Below, in pieces: positions 6,367-13,072 of a DNA stretch of 17,034 nt. Under the pieces are notes generated by a model, which saw only the letters and a list, made by a program, of their open reading frames with translations, was not told the DNA's origin and ran no database searches. A program made the position numbers and the translations under genes. Each line of letters opens with the position of its first letter. Within the stretch, counting starts at the first letter, position 1. The stretch is from CAYRCJ01 sp964422785 (GTDB lineage: Bacteria > Patescibacteriota > Minisyncoccia > UBA11713 > 2-01-FULL-45-33), in NCBI GenBank assembly GCA_964422785.1, contig CAYRCJ010000013.1:1-17034 (forward strand), written 5' to 3'.

Positions 6367-7439
6367 TGATATACACTCTCATTGTTTTCATAATAATTTT
6401 ATTTATATTGGTTATCTCGCACGAAGCGGGGCATTTTTTCTCCGCCCGAAGGTTTGGAATCAAAGTGGAGGAATTTGGCTTTGGCCTGCCTCCGAGAATA
6501 AAAGGAATCAGCCGGCGCGGAACTATCTATTCTCTAAACGCCTTGCCCTTTGGAGGTTTTGTCAAAATCTTCGGGGAAGAAGGAGAGGGGGCAAACAATC
6601 CCGAAAGTTTCGGTTGGCAGCCTGCCTGGAAAAGATCCGTCGTGCTGCTCGCCGGGGTGGCCGCCAATATTTTATTGGCCTATTTTGCGTTTAGTCTGGT
6701 CAGTTTTCTGGGAAGCCCGGAAGCTCTGGATCCGCAACAAAACGCGGCGGCGGCGCGTGCCGATATCACAATAACAGACGTGGCCCCGAATTCCCCGGCA
6801 ACATCCGCCGAAATTCAACCGGGAGATAAAATTAAACAAATTAACAATATTGTCCCGGCCACGATCGAAGAATTCCAAAAATTTATAGAAAAAAATAAAG
6901 GCTTAAAAGTTAATGTGAGCCTGGAAAGAAACGGCAGGTTGCTGCAAAAAGAAATTATTCCGCGGCTAAATCCGCCCGCGGGCGAAGGGCCGTTGGGAGT
7001 ATCTCTTTCTCTGATAAGAATCAGAAAAGCTTCCTGGTACATGGCGCCGATTGACGGCGCGGTTATCACCTGGAATGTAACCGGCGGAACTTTGGCGGGA
7101 TTCGGAAGAATAATTAAAAATTTGATTATCGGCCAAAAATCCAATATTCAAATTTCCGGCCCGGTCGGAATATTCAACGTAGCCGGCGAAGCAAGGTCCG
7201 CCGGGTTTAATTCTCTTCTGACATTTTTCGGAGTTTTATCGGTAAACCTGGCGATAATAAATGTACTGCCATTTCCAGGACTCGACGGCGGCAGATTTTT
7301 GTTTATTATTATAGAAAAAATCAGGCGCAAAAGAATATCAGACCGCGTAAGCTCTCTCGCTCACGGCATCGGACTTGCCATACTTATCGCCCTTATGATA
7401 CTCATCACATACCACGACATAGTCCGCCTTTTCGCCTGA
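6366..7439 (+). CDS. rseP: M50-family site-2 membrane protease, RseP-like
   Basis: 357 residues from the ATG at 6366. The first membrane helix carries the zinc motif HEAGH (19-23). A single PDZ domain lies at about 116-200 (ITDVAPNSPA..AEIQPGDKIKQIN). The second metal motif N-x-x-P-x-P-G-L-D-G-G (299-309) sits in a later helix, followed by a C-terminal helix. This is the intramembrane zinc protease that cuts anti-sigma factors or leftover signal peptides inside the membrane. E. coli RseP has two PDZ domains and about 450 residues; the single-PDZ, 350-residue form is common in Gram-positives and CPR. A TTG one codon upstream could start it, but ATG overlapping the frr TGA is preferred, with GGAG at 6357-6360 suitably spaced. 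Confidence 0.92.
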   Translation: MIYTLIVFIIILFILVISHEAGHFFSARRFGIKVEEFGFGLPPRIKGISRRGTIYSLNALPFGGFVKIFGEEGEGANNPESFGWQPAWKRSVVLLAGVAANILLAYFAFSLVSFLGSPEALDPQQNAAAARADITITDVAPNSPATSAEIQPGDKIKQINNIVPATIEEFQKFIEKNKGLKVNVSLERNGRLLQKEIIPRLNPPAGEGPLGVSLSLIRIRKASWYMAPIDGAVITWNVTGGTLAGFGRIIKNLIIGQKSNIQISGPVGIFNVAGEARSAGFNSLLTFFGVLSVNLAIINVLPFPGLDGGRFLFIIIEKIRRKRISDRVSSLAHGIGLAILIALMILITYHDIVRLFA

Positions 7440-7449
7440 GGAAAAGCAT

Positions 7450-7477
7450 TTGCCTTATTTATTTTTTAGGCTAATAT
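7450..7477 (+). promoter_or_regulatory. Candidate proS promoter, positioned for a leaderless transcript
   Basis: TTGCCT (7450-7455) and TAATAT (7472-7477) are 16 bp apart. The -10 ends 7 nt before the proS ATG at 7485, so initiation would fall at or beside the start codon. No Shine-Dalgarno is present. Confidence 0.5.
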
Positions 7478-7484
7478 TAAGGCT

Positions 7485-8717
7485 ATGCGGCAATCTCAAC
7501 TTTTCTCAAAAACACAAAAAGACAATCCAAAAGACGCGGAAAGCGTAAACGCCAAACTTCTTGAAAGAGGAGGTTTTGTCTACAAAAACTCCGCCGGAGT
7601 TTATTCGTATCTGCCGTTGGGCTGGAGGGTGCTTCAGAAAATCGCGAATATTATCCGGGAAGAAATAAACGCATTGGGCGCGCAAGAAATGCTTATGCCT
7701 TCGCTTGTTGAAAAAAAATATATGGAGCCCACAAACAGATGGGATCTTGATGTCGGATTTTTTACCAAAGACGCTCACAGTAAGGAGCCGAACTTTGTTT
7801 TGGGATGGTCCCACGAGGAAGTTTTGACGGCGATTGCTTCGGGATTTATCAGTTCGTATAAAGATCTTCCGTTTTCCGCTTATCAAATACAGACAAAATT
7901 CAGAAATGAAGCGCGGGCAAAGTCAGGCATTCTGCGCGGCAAAGAATTTTTGATGAAAGACCTGTATAGTTTTCATACTTCTGAAAAAGATCTTTTGGAA
8001 TATTACGAAACAGTCAAAGGGGCGTATTTCAAAATTTTTAACCGGCTCGGCCTTCATTCAATATATACTCTGGCCGCGGGAGGCGTATTTACCGCGAATT
8101 TTACCCACGAATTTCAAGTTGTATCAGATATCGGAGAAGATACTATTTTGCTTTGTTCCGAATGCGGCTACGCGGAAAATATTGAGATATCAAAATTAAA
8201 AGAAGGGGACTCTTGCGGGAAATGTGGCGGGAAAATTACTGAAAAAAAATCTATTGAAGTGGGTAATATCTTTAATCAAGGCACAAAATATTCCGAGAGC
8301 CTGGGATTATATTTTACCGATGAAAACGGAGCAAAAAAACCTGTGTGGATGGCCGCCTACGGCATAGGCCTTTCCCGGGCGATGGGAACTGTGGCCGAAA
8401 CTCATCACGATGAAAAAGGCATTTTGTGGCCGGAATCGATAGCTCCTTTTTCGATACATTTAATCTCAATAGGAGAGCGGGGCAAAGATGAGGCGGACAA
8501 AATATACGAGGCTTTGCAAAACAAAAAAGTAGAGGTACTCTATGACGATAGAGAGGCAACTCCCGGAGAAAAATTCGCGGACGCGGATCTGATAGGCATC
8601 CCGCTCCGGGTGGTGGTTAGCGATAAAACCTTAAAAGAAGACGGCGTGGAAACAAAGAAAAGAGACGGGATAGAAGCCAAGATTATTTCCATTAAAAAAT
8701 TTATTGATTCTTACTAA
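7485..8717 (+). CDS. proS: Prolyl-tRNA synthetase, short form without the INS editing domain
   Basis: 410 residues against about 570 for the E. coli enzyme. Class II motif 1 is seen around GWRVLQKIANIIREEINALGAQEMLMP. Motif 2 is at about 134-164 (QIQTKFRNEARAKSGILRGKEFLMKDLYSFH). Motif 3 is at about 288-300 (WMAAYGIGLSRAMG). A C-terminal anticodon-binding domain follows (VEVLYDDREATPGEKFADADLIGIPLRVVV). The roughly 180-residue INS domain that edits Ala-tRNA(Pro) is absent between motifs 2 and 3. In its place is a short linker with C224-x-x-C227 and C244-x-x-C247, a likely zinc ribbon. Ala-tRNA(Pro) would need a separate deacylase, not seen in this window. A promoter candidate lies immediately upstream. 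Confidence 0.95.
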   Translation: MRQSQLFSKTQKDNPKDAESVNAKLLERGGFVYKNSAGVYSYLPLGWRVLQKIANIIREEINALGAQEMLMPSLVEKKYMEPTNRWDLDVGFFTKDAHSKEPNFVLGWSHEEVLTAIASGFISSYKDLPFSAYQIQTKFRNEARAKSGILRGKEFLMKDLYSFHTSEKDLLEYYETVKGAYFKIFNRLGLHSIYTLAAGGVFTANFTHEFQVVSDIGEDTILLCSECGYAENIEISKLKEGDSCGKCGGKITEKKSIEVGNIFNQGTKYSESLGLYFTDENGAKKPVWMAAYGIGLSRAMGTVAETHHDEKGILWPESIAPFSIHLISIGERGKDEADKIYEALQNKKVEVLYDDREATPGEKFADADLIGIPLRVVVSDKTLKEDGVETKKRDGIEAKIISIKKFIDSY

Positions 8718-8720
8718 ATT

Positions 8721-9773
8721 ATGTTCGGCAAATTATTCGGCGCATTTTCAAAAGACTTGGGCATTGACTTGGGTACCGCAAATACTCTTGTTTACATAAG
8801 AGGCGAGGGGATCGTTATTAATGAGCCTTCGGTTGTGGCCATAAATCAAAAGACCGGCCAGGTCCTCGCAATCGGCACTGAAGCCAAAAAAATGGTAGGC
8901 CGCACCCCGGGACACATTCAGGCGCTCCGCCCATTGGTGGAAGGAGTCATTTCTGATTTTGAAGTCACCGCCGAAATGATAAATTATTTTATTAAAAAAG
9001 TTCACGGATCGACATCCAGGCTTTTCGCGCGTCCCCGCGTGGTGATAGGCATACCGTCGGGAATAACAGAAGTCGAAAGAAGAGCGGTAAGAGACGCCGC
9101 CCAAAACGCGGGAGCGAGAGAAGTTTATCTGGTGGAAGAGCCGATGGCCGCGGCTATCGGCATGAGATTGCCGGTACAGGAAGCGGTGGGAAATATGGTT
9201 ATTGATATAGGAGGAGGCACAACGGATATCGCGGTAATCTCTCTGGGAGGAATAGTGGCCTCCAGGAACCTCCGCATCGCCGGAGATCAATTTAACGAAG
9301 ATGTGATTTCCTATGCCAGAGATGAATTTAAACTTTTGGTTGGAGAGCGCACAGCTGAGGACATAAAAATATCAATAGGCTCAGTCTGGAAAAACAATGA
9401 AACGCTCGAGGGGACTCTTCGCGGCAGAGACCTGGTAACCGGTCTACCGCGGGAAGTTCTGGTAACAGACGCGGATATAAGATCCGCCCTTTCCAAATCT
9501 ATAAAATCCATAGTGGACGCGGTAAAATCTACGGTTGAAGATACTCCTCCGGAATTGGTGAGCGACATTATGCACCGTGGAATATTATTGGTTGGAGGAG
9601 GATCTTTGATCAGGGGCCTGGACAGGCTTTTGGAAAAAGAAACAAAAATACCGATTTATTTGGCTGAGGATCCTCTTACGGCAGTAGTCAGGGGAACCGG
9701 CATAATCTTGGAAGATATAGACACCTTGCGCGAAGTTCTCGTGGAAGAAGATTATGATCTGCCTCCGGATTAA
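8721..9773 (+). CDS. mreB: MreB-family actin, copy 2 (elongasome MreB)
   Basis: 350 residues. The N-terminal MFGKLFGAFSKD can form the amphipathic membrane-binding helix of MreB. GIDLGTANTLVY (14-25), VEEPMAAAIG (138-147), DIGGGTTDIAVISLGG (162-177) and GGGSLIRGLD near the end are all canonical. It is the first gene of an mreB-mreC-mreD-like-PBP2 run, the standard elongasome order, so this is the better candidate for the core MreB. It starts 3 nt after the proS stop, with no Shine-Dalgarno. The terminal A of its TAA stop is also the first base of repeat element copy 3. The sequence differs throughout from copy 1 (for example EEP against KEP), so the two are old paralogues, not a recent duplication. 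Confidence 0.96.
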   Translation: MFGKLFGAFSKDLGIDLGTANTLVYIRGEGIVINEPSVVAINQKTGQVLAIGTEAKKMVGRTPGHIQALRPLVEGVISDFEVTAEMINYFIKKVHGSTSRLFARPRVVIGIPSGITEVERRAVRDAAQNAGAREVYLVEEPMAAAIGMRLPVQEAVGNMVIDIGGGTTDIAVISLGGIVASRNLRIAGDQFNEDVISYARDEFKLLVGERTAEDIKISIGSVWKNNETLEGTLRGRDLVTGLPREVLVTDADIRSALSKSIKSIVDAVKSTVEDTPPELVSDIMHRGILLVGGGSLIRGLDRLLEKETKIPIYLAEDPLTAVVRGTGIILEDIDTLREVLVEEDYDLPPD

Positions 9774-9908
9774 CCCTGTTAAATAACTTTAAATTTCAAA
9801 TTAATACTGTGCACAATTACCCAGACAACAGAATTAAAATATTTACTAAAAAACTGTTTTTAAAAAATTGAAAGTTAAGATTTGAGAACAAATCTTATTT
9901 AACAGGGT
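9773..9908 (+). repeat. Three-way-junction repeat element, copy 3 (before mreC)
   Basis: P1 is ACCCTGTTAAAT (9773-9784) with ATTTAACAGGGT (9897-9908). P2 is AACTTTAAATT (9785-9795) with AATTGAAAGTT (9866-9876), with one A-G mismatch. P3 is AAGATTTG (9877-9884) with CAAATCTT (9889-9896). Stems abut without gaps, and the P2 interior is about 70 nt. The third P2 pair is C9787-G9874 where copies 1 and 2 have T-A, a compensatory change. The element fills the space between the mreB-2 stop and the mreC start. Confidence 0.85.
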
Positions 9909-9912
9909 AAAA

Positions 9913-10611
9913 ATGATAAAAAGAAGTAAAACATCGTCCTCAATATTTTTTTTGATTATAGTGCTCGCGGCAGTTTTTTATTTTATTGAAAATAAACCTG
10001 TCAAAAATTTTATAAATGGCTCCGTAAATTTTATTATGCCGGAAAGGCAGTCCCTGGAAGAAAGCCAAAAAGCTTTGGCGCTGCTTACAGAGATAAAAAA
10101 TCTTAAAAAAGAAAATTCCGATCTCGAAAAGTTCATAAATAAAAAAGGGGTTAAAAAAGAAATATTGGCCAAGGTAAAACTTGGCGGAGGATATATATTT
10201 TCAGATTTTCTTCTGATAGATTCCGGATCTGAGGCAGGCATCAAGATCGGCGATACCGTGGTTACAAACGGGAATTTTGTCATCGGAAAAATTTCTGAGA
10301 TAGGCGATTATTGGAGCAACGTGACCCCGTTTTCCAAAGCCGGCGAAAAAATCGTTTTAAAAACAGGCGGTGGAGGCGCCTTGTTGTTTGACGGGACCGG
10401 AATAGGAATGGGGGAAATCTATTCGAAACTGCCGAATACTTCCGGCATAAAAGTGGGGGAAGGTGTTTGGTGGGGAGAGGATCAAAGCTACCTGGTAGGC
10501 TTAGTTGATAATGTAAACAACAGCGAAAATAGTGATATAAACGGAGTTACCATAAAAAATCCGTACGCACTGAAGAATTTAACAAATGTCATCGTCGTCA
10601 CAAGAGAGTAA
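9913..10611 (+). CDS. mreC: Rod shape-determining protein MreC
   Basis: 232 residues, shorter than typical MreC (about 270-330). A cytoplasmic MIKRSKTSSS precedes one membrane helix (about 11-27). A coiled coil follows at about 45-80 (LEESQKALALLTEIKNLKKENSDLEKF), then a beta-rich domain with GSEAGIKIGDTVVTNGNFVIGKISEIG, the MreC signature. MreC is the periplasmic or extracellular scaffold linking MreB filaments to PBP2. Operon context (mreB before, a small membrane protein and PBP2 after) supports the call. The start is 4 nt after repeat element copy 3, with AGGG at 9904-9907 five bases before the ATG. The 3' end overlaps the next gene by 26 nt. Confidence 0.92.
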   Translation: MIKRSKTSSSIFFLIIVLAAVFYFIENKPVKNFINGSVNFIMPERQSLEESQKALALLTEIKNLKKENSDLEKFINKKGVKKEILAKVKLGGGYIFSDFLLIDSGSEAGIKIGDTVVTNGNFVIGKISEIGDYWSNVTPFSKAGEKIVLKTGGGGALLFDGTGIGMGEIYSKLPNTSGIKVGEGVWWGEDQSYLVGLVDNVNNSENSDINGVTIKNPYALKNLTNVIVVTRE

Positions 10612-10909
10612 AACGATAATCGGAATTCTGGCTATACTTTTTTTAGCTCTGATTTTTGAAAGCCTGGGGACAATGGCTCCGGGATTTTATATTTTTCCGA
10701 CTCTGGCCGTATTGGGGTTATTTTCTCTGCTTCCTATCGTAATCGTATCTGTAAGCGCTGTGATTTCCGGATTTTTCGGATTATTAGTAAGCATGTTTTG
10801 GGTTTGGGGATTGCTTGAGTACAAACTGCCGTCTCCCGGATTTGTCTTGCATCTTTTTATTTACTTTGCGATTATATCTTTGATTATTTATGTATCATCG
10901 AAAAAATAA
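10586..10909 (+). CDS. Small polytopic membrane protein in the mreD position
   Basis: 107 residues with three or four hydrophobic helices (about 11-28, 33-50, 50-70 and 85-103). MreD is a poorly conserved 5-6 helix protein of about 160 residues encoded between mreC and PBP2, and this gene sits exactly there. It is too short and too low in signature residues to be named by sequence alone, so no symbol is given. It may be a reduced MreD. It overlaps mreC by 26 nt and PBP2 by 20 nt, which implies tightly coupled translation in one operon. Base composition and gene orientation agree with the neighbours. Confidence 0.75.
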   Translation: MSSSSQESKTIIGILAILFLALIFESLGTMAPGFYIFPTLAVLGLFSLLPIVIVSVSAVISGFFGLLVSMFWVWGLLEYKLPSPGFVLHLFIYFAIISLIIYVSSKK

Positions 10910-12569
10910 AAAAAGAAAAATAGACGTGGATGAAATTTTTATGGATGCCCAAAATATCCCCGGATACCACAGAGAATCCATGGAGGGCATGCTCGAAAAC
11001 CCTATCGGAAAAAATATTTTTATAACTTTCGGGTCGTCTTTTTTTATCATAGGAATGTTCTTTTTAAGCAGAGTCGGTTTTCTTGACACCATAAAAAATA
11101 AAATATTCGCGGAGCGCGCGGCAAATAATTATCTGAGGCTGGCAACGGTCGCCCCCGAACGGGGGATAATTTATGACCGGAATTGGATTCCTCTTGTTAA
11201 AAATGAGTGCGAGGCCGGCGCCACAACCACGACCTGTATAAGAAAATATCCGGAAGCGGGCTTTCTTCATCTTTTGGGATTTTTAAGCAAGGGCGACAGT
11301 TCAAATCTGCCCTATGGGTTAAGCGGGCTGGAAGCGAACTATGATGAAATTCTCCGCGGAACTCCGGGCAAAAGAATAGAAGAGGTGAACGCGAAGGGGG
11401 AAATAATGGAAAGCGGGGTCAATGAGGTCAGCGAGGCCGGAGCAAATATTTTAACCTCGATATCGAGCGGGCTTCAGATTAAACTCGCCGATTCGCTTTC
11501 CAAAACCAGGGAATCTTACGGATTCTCCGGAGGAGCCGGAGTGTTTATAGACACCGAGACCGGAGAAATATTGGCCATAACCAGCGTGCCGGAATTTAAT
11601 CCGAACATATTAACAAAAAACATTTCTAAAAATATCTTCGACAAACTTATCAATGATCCCAAAAAACCGTTTTTAAACCGGGCTGTCGCCGGCATTTATC
11701 CGCCCGGGTCCACTGTTAAGCTGGCGGTGGCGGCCGGCGCCTTAAATGAAAATATTATAGACCCCCAAAAAGAAATTTTGAGCACCGGTTCTATATCTAT
11801 CCCGAATCCATACAATCCGGACAAGCCCAATATATTCCCTGACTGGAAGCCTCTCGGCTGGGTTGATATGAGGCATGCCATTGCGGTATCGAGCGACGTT
11901 TATTTCTATACCGTCGGCGGCGGATTTGGTGATCAAAAAGGGCTTGGAGTTTGGAATCTGGAAAAATATTTTTCTCTTTTCGGTCTTGGAGATAAAACCG
12001 GGATTGATCTGCCGGGAGAGTACAAGGGTTCGCTTCCCGACCCCAACAAGCAACAGGAACGTGGAAGAAATTGGTCAATCGGGGACACTTATCATCTTGC
12101 CATAGGGCAGGGAGATATGCAGATAACTCCGATTCAATTGGCGGTATACGTTGCCGCAGTCGCGTCGCGCGGAACTCTTTTTTATCCGCATATTGCCAAA
12201 GCGATAGTGGATAATAATAAAAAAATAATAGAAAATTTTTCGTATAGCGCCAAAAAAACCGGATTGGTGAGGGATGATATTTTTACGGTGATCCATGAGG
12301 GAATGAGGCAGGGGGTAATGTCCGGCACCGCCATCGGCCTTTCCTCCATCCCGATACATATTGCCGCCAAAACAGGCACCGCCGAAATCGGAGAAACCGG
12401 CAGGGTGGATTCGTGGTCTGTGGGATTTTTCCCCTACGAAAAGCCCAAAATAGCATTTGCTATAGTTATGGAAAACGGGGACAAGCATAATACAATCGGC
12501 GCCACATTTGTCGCCTCGCAGGTACTCCAATGGATATCGGAAAACAATTTCCTGGACAAATTAAAATAA
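10890..12569 (+). CDS. mrdA: Penicillin-binding protein 2, elongasome transpeptidase with shortened N-terminal domain
   Basis: 559 residues. One membrane helix lies at about 42-60. R91-G-I-I-Y-D-R-N starts the non-catalytic domain, and GLEANYDEILRGTPGKRIEEVNAKG (about 146-170) is its conserved end. The transpeptidase has S274-T-V-K277 (active serine), S334-S-D336 (SxN-type motif) and K494-T-G496. The enzyme cross-links peptidoglycan during lateral growth. Between RGxIxDRN and the LHLLGF segment only about 28 residues remain, whereas E. coli PBP2 (633 residues) has roughly a hundred, so the head or dimerization region appears deleted. The partner glycosyltransferase RodA is not in this window. 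The start at 10890 overlaps the previous gene by 20 nt; the next Met (residue 18) still precedes the membrane helix. Confidence 0.93.
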   Translation: MYHRKNKKRKIDVDEIFMDAQNIPGYHRESMEGMLENPIGKNIFITFGSSFFIIGMFFLSRVGFLDTIKNKIFAERAANNYLRLATVAPERGIIYDRNWIPLVKNECEAGATTTTCIRKYPEAGFLHLLGFLSKGDSSNLPYGLSGLEANYDEILRGTPGKRIEEVNAKGEIMESGVNEVSEAGANILTSISSGLQIKLADSLSKTRESYGFSGGAGVFIDTETGEILAITSVPEFNPNILTKNISKNIFDKLINDPKKPFLNRAVAGIYPPGSTVKLAVAAGALNENIIDPQKEILSTGSISIPNPYNPDKPNIFPDWKPLGWVDMRHAIAVSSDVYFYTVGGGFGDQKGLGVWNLEKYFSLFGLGDKTGIDLPGEYKGSLPDPNKQQERGRNWSIGDTYHLAIGQGDMQITPIQLAVYVAAVASRGTLFYPHIAKAIVDNNKKIIENFSYSAKKTGLVRDDIFTVIHEGMRQGVMSGTAIGLSSIPIHIAAKTGTAEIGETGRVDSWSVGFFPYEKPKIAFAIVMENGDKHNTIGATFVASQVLQWISENNFLDKLK

Positions 12570-12579
12570 GAACTATACT
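12553..12579 (+). promoter_or_regulatory. Candidate greA promoter, positioned for a leaderless transcript
   Basis: TATACT (12574-12579) ends 8 nt before the greA ATG at 12588. A weak -35, TGGACA (12553-12558), is 15 bp upstream inside the PBP2 3' end. No Shine-Dalgarno precedes the ATG. Confidence 0.4.
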
Positions 12580-12587
12580 ATATAAAG

Positions 12588-13064
12588 ATGCAAAATCAAG
12601 AATCAGAATATTTTAGCGAAGAGGGGTTGATTAAACTCCAGGAAGAATTACAAAATTTAAAGACTAAAAAACGACGCGAAATAGCGGATCGCCTCGAATA
12701 CGCCAAAAGCCTGGGCGATCTGTCTGAAAACTCAGAATATCAGGAGGCCAAAGAAGCTCAGCTTTTAAATGAGGCTAAAATAGGGGAGTCGGAAGATATG
12801 CTCCGCCGGGCCGTTATAGTCCAAAAAAGTACTTCTAAAAATACCGTTGAAATAGGCTCAAAAATAATTGTGGAAATGGTGGGTTCAACCGGCGGCGAGC
12901 TCACCTTCAGCATTGTCGGCTCAAAAGAAGCCTCTCCGTTGGAAAATAAAATCTCAAATGAATCTCCGCTTGGAGCGGCGCTTTTGGGACACAAAAAATC
13001 AGAAATCGTCAAAGTCCAAACTCCCAAAGGGATTGTGGAATATAAAATTGTGGATATTGTATAA
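12588..13064 (+). CDS. greA: Transcription elongation factor GreA
   Basis: 158 residues, the exact family length. The N-terminal antiparallel coiled coil (about 10-80) carries the tip motif GDLSENSEY (43-51), with the acidic residues D44 and E47 that reach the RNA polymerase active site and stimulate cleavage of backtracked RNA. The C-terminal FKBP-like domain follows, with VEIGSKIIVEM, SPLGAALLGHKKSEIVKVQTPKG and YKIVDI. A promoter candidate immediately precedes the ATG. The stop codon TAA at 13062-13064 lies inside the TATAAT that probably serves lysS. Confidence 0.96.
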   Translation: MQNQESEYFSEEGLIKLQEELQNLKTKKRREIADRLEYAKSLGDLSENSEYQEAKEAQLLNEAKIGESEDMLRRAVIVQKSTSKNTVEIGSKIIVEMVGSTGGELTFSIVGSKEASPLENKISNESPLGAALLGHKKSEIVKVQTPKGIVEYKIVDIV

Positions 13065-13065
13065 T
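13060..13065 (+). promoter_or_regulatory. Candidate lysS -10 box inside the greA stop
   Basis: A perfect TATAAT ends 7 nt before the lysS ATG at 13073, the same spacing as for proS and greA. No convincing -35 is seen at 16-18 bp. It would give a leaderless lysS mRNA. Confidence 0.4.
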
Positions 13066-13072
13066 AGTTGGT

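Noticed and set aside
8748..9290. 180-residue antisense frame inside mreB-2
   Set aside because: Composition (Arg/His/Ser-rich) is typical of the reverse of an MreB coding strand; no family resemblance.
2772..9908. The three repeats as ends of an insertion sequence or as a CRISPR array
   Set aside because: No transposase lies between or beside them, no clear target duplication is visible, and they are kilobases apart with essential genes between; this does not fit an IS or CRISPR.
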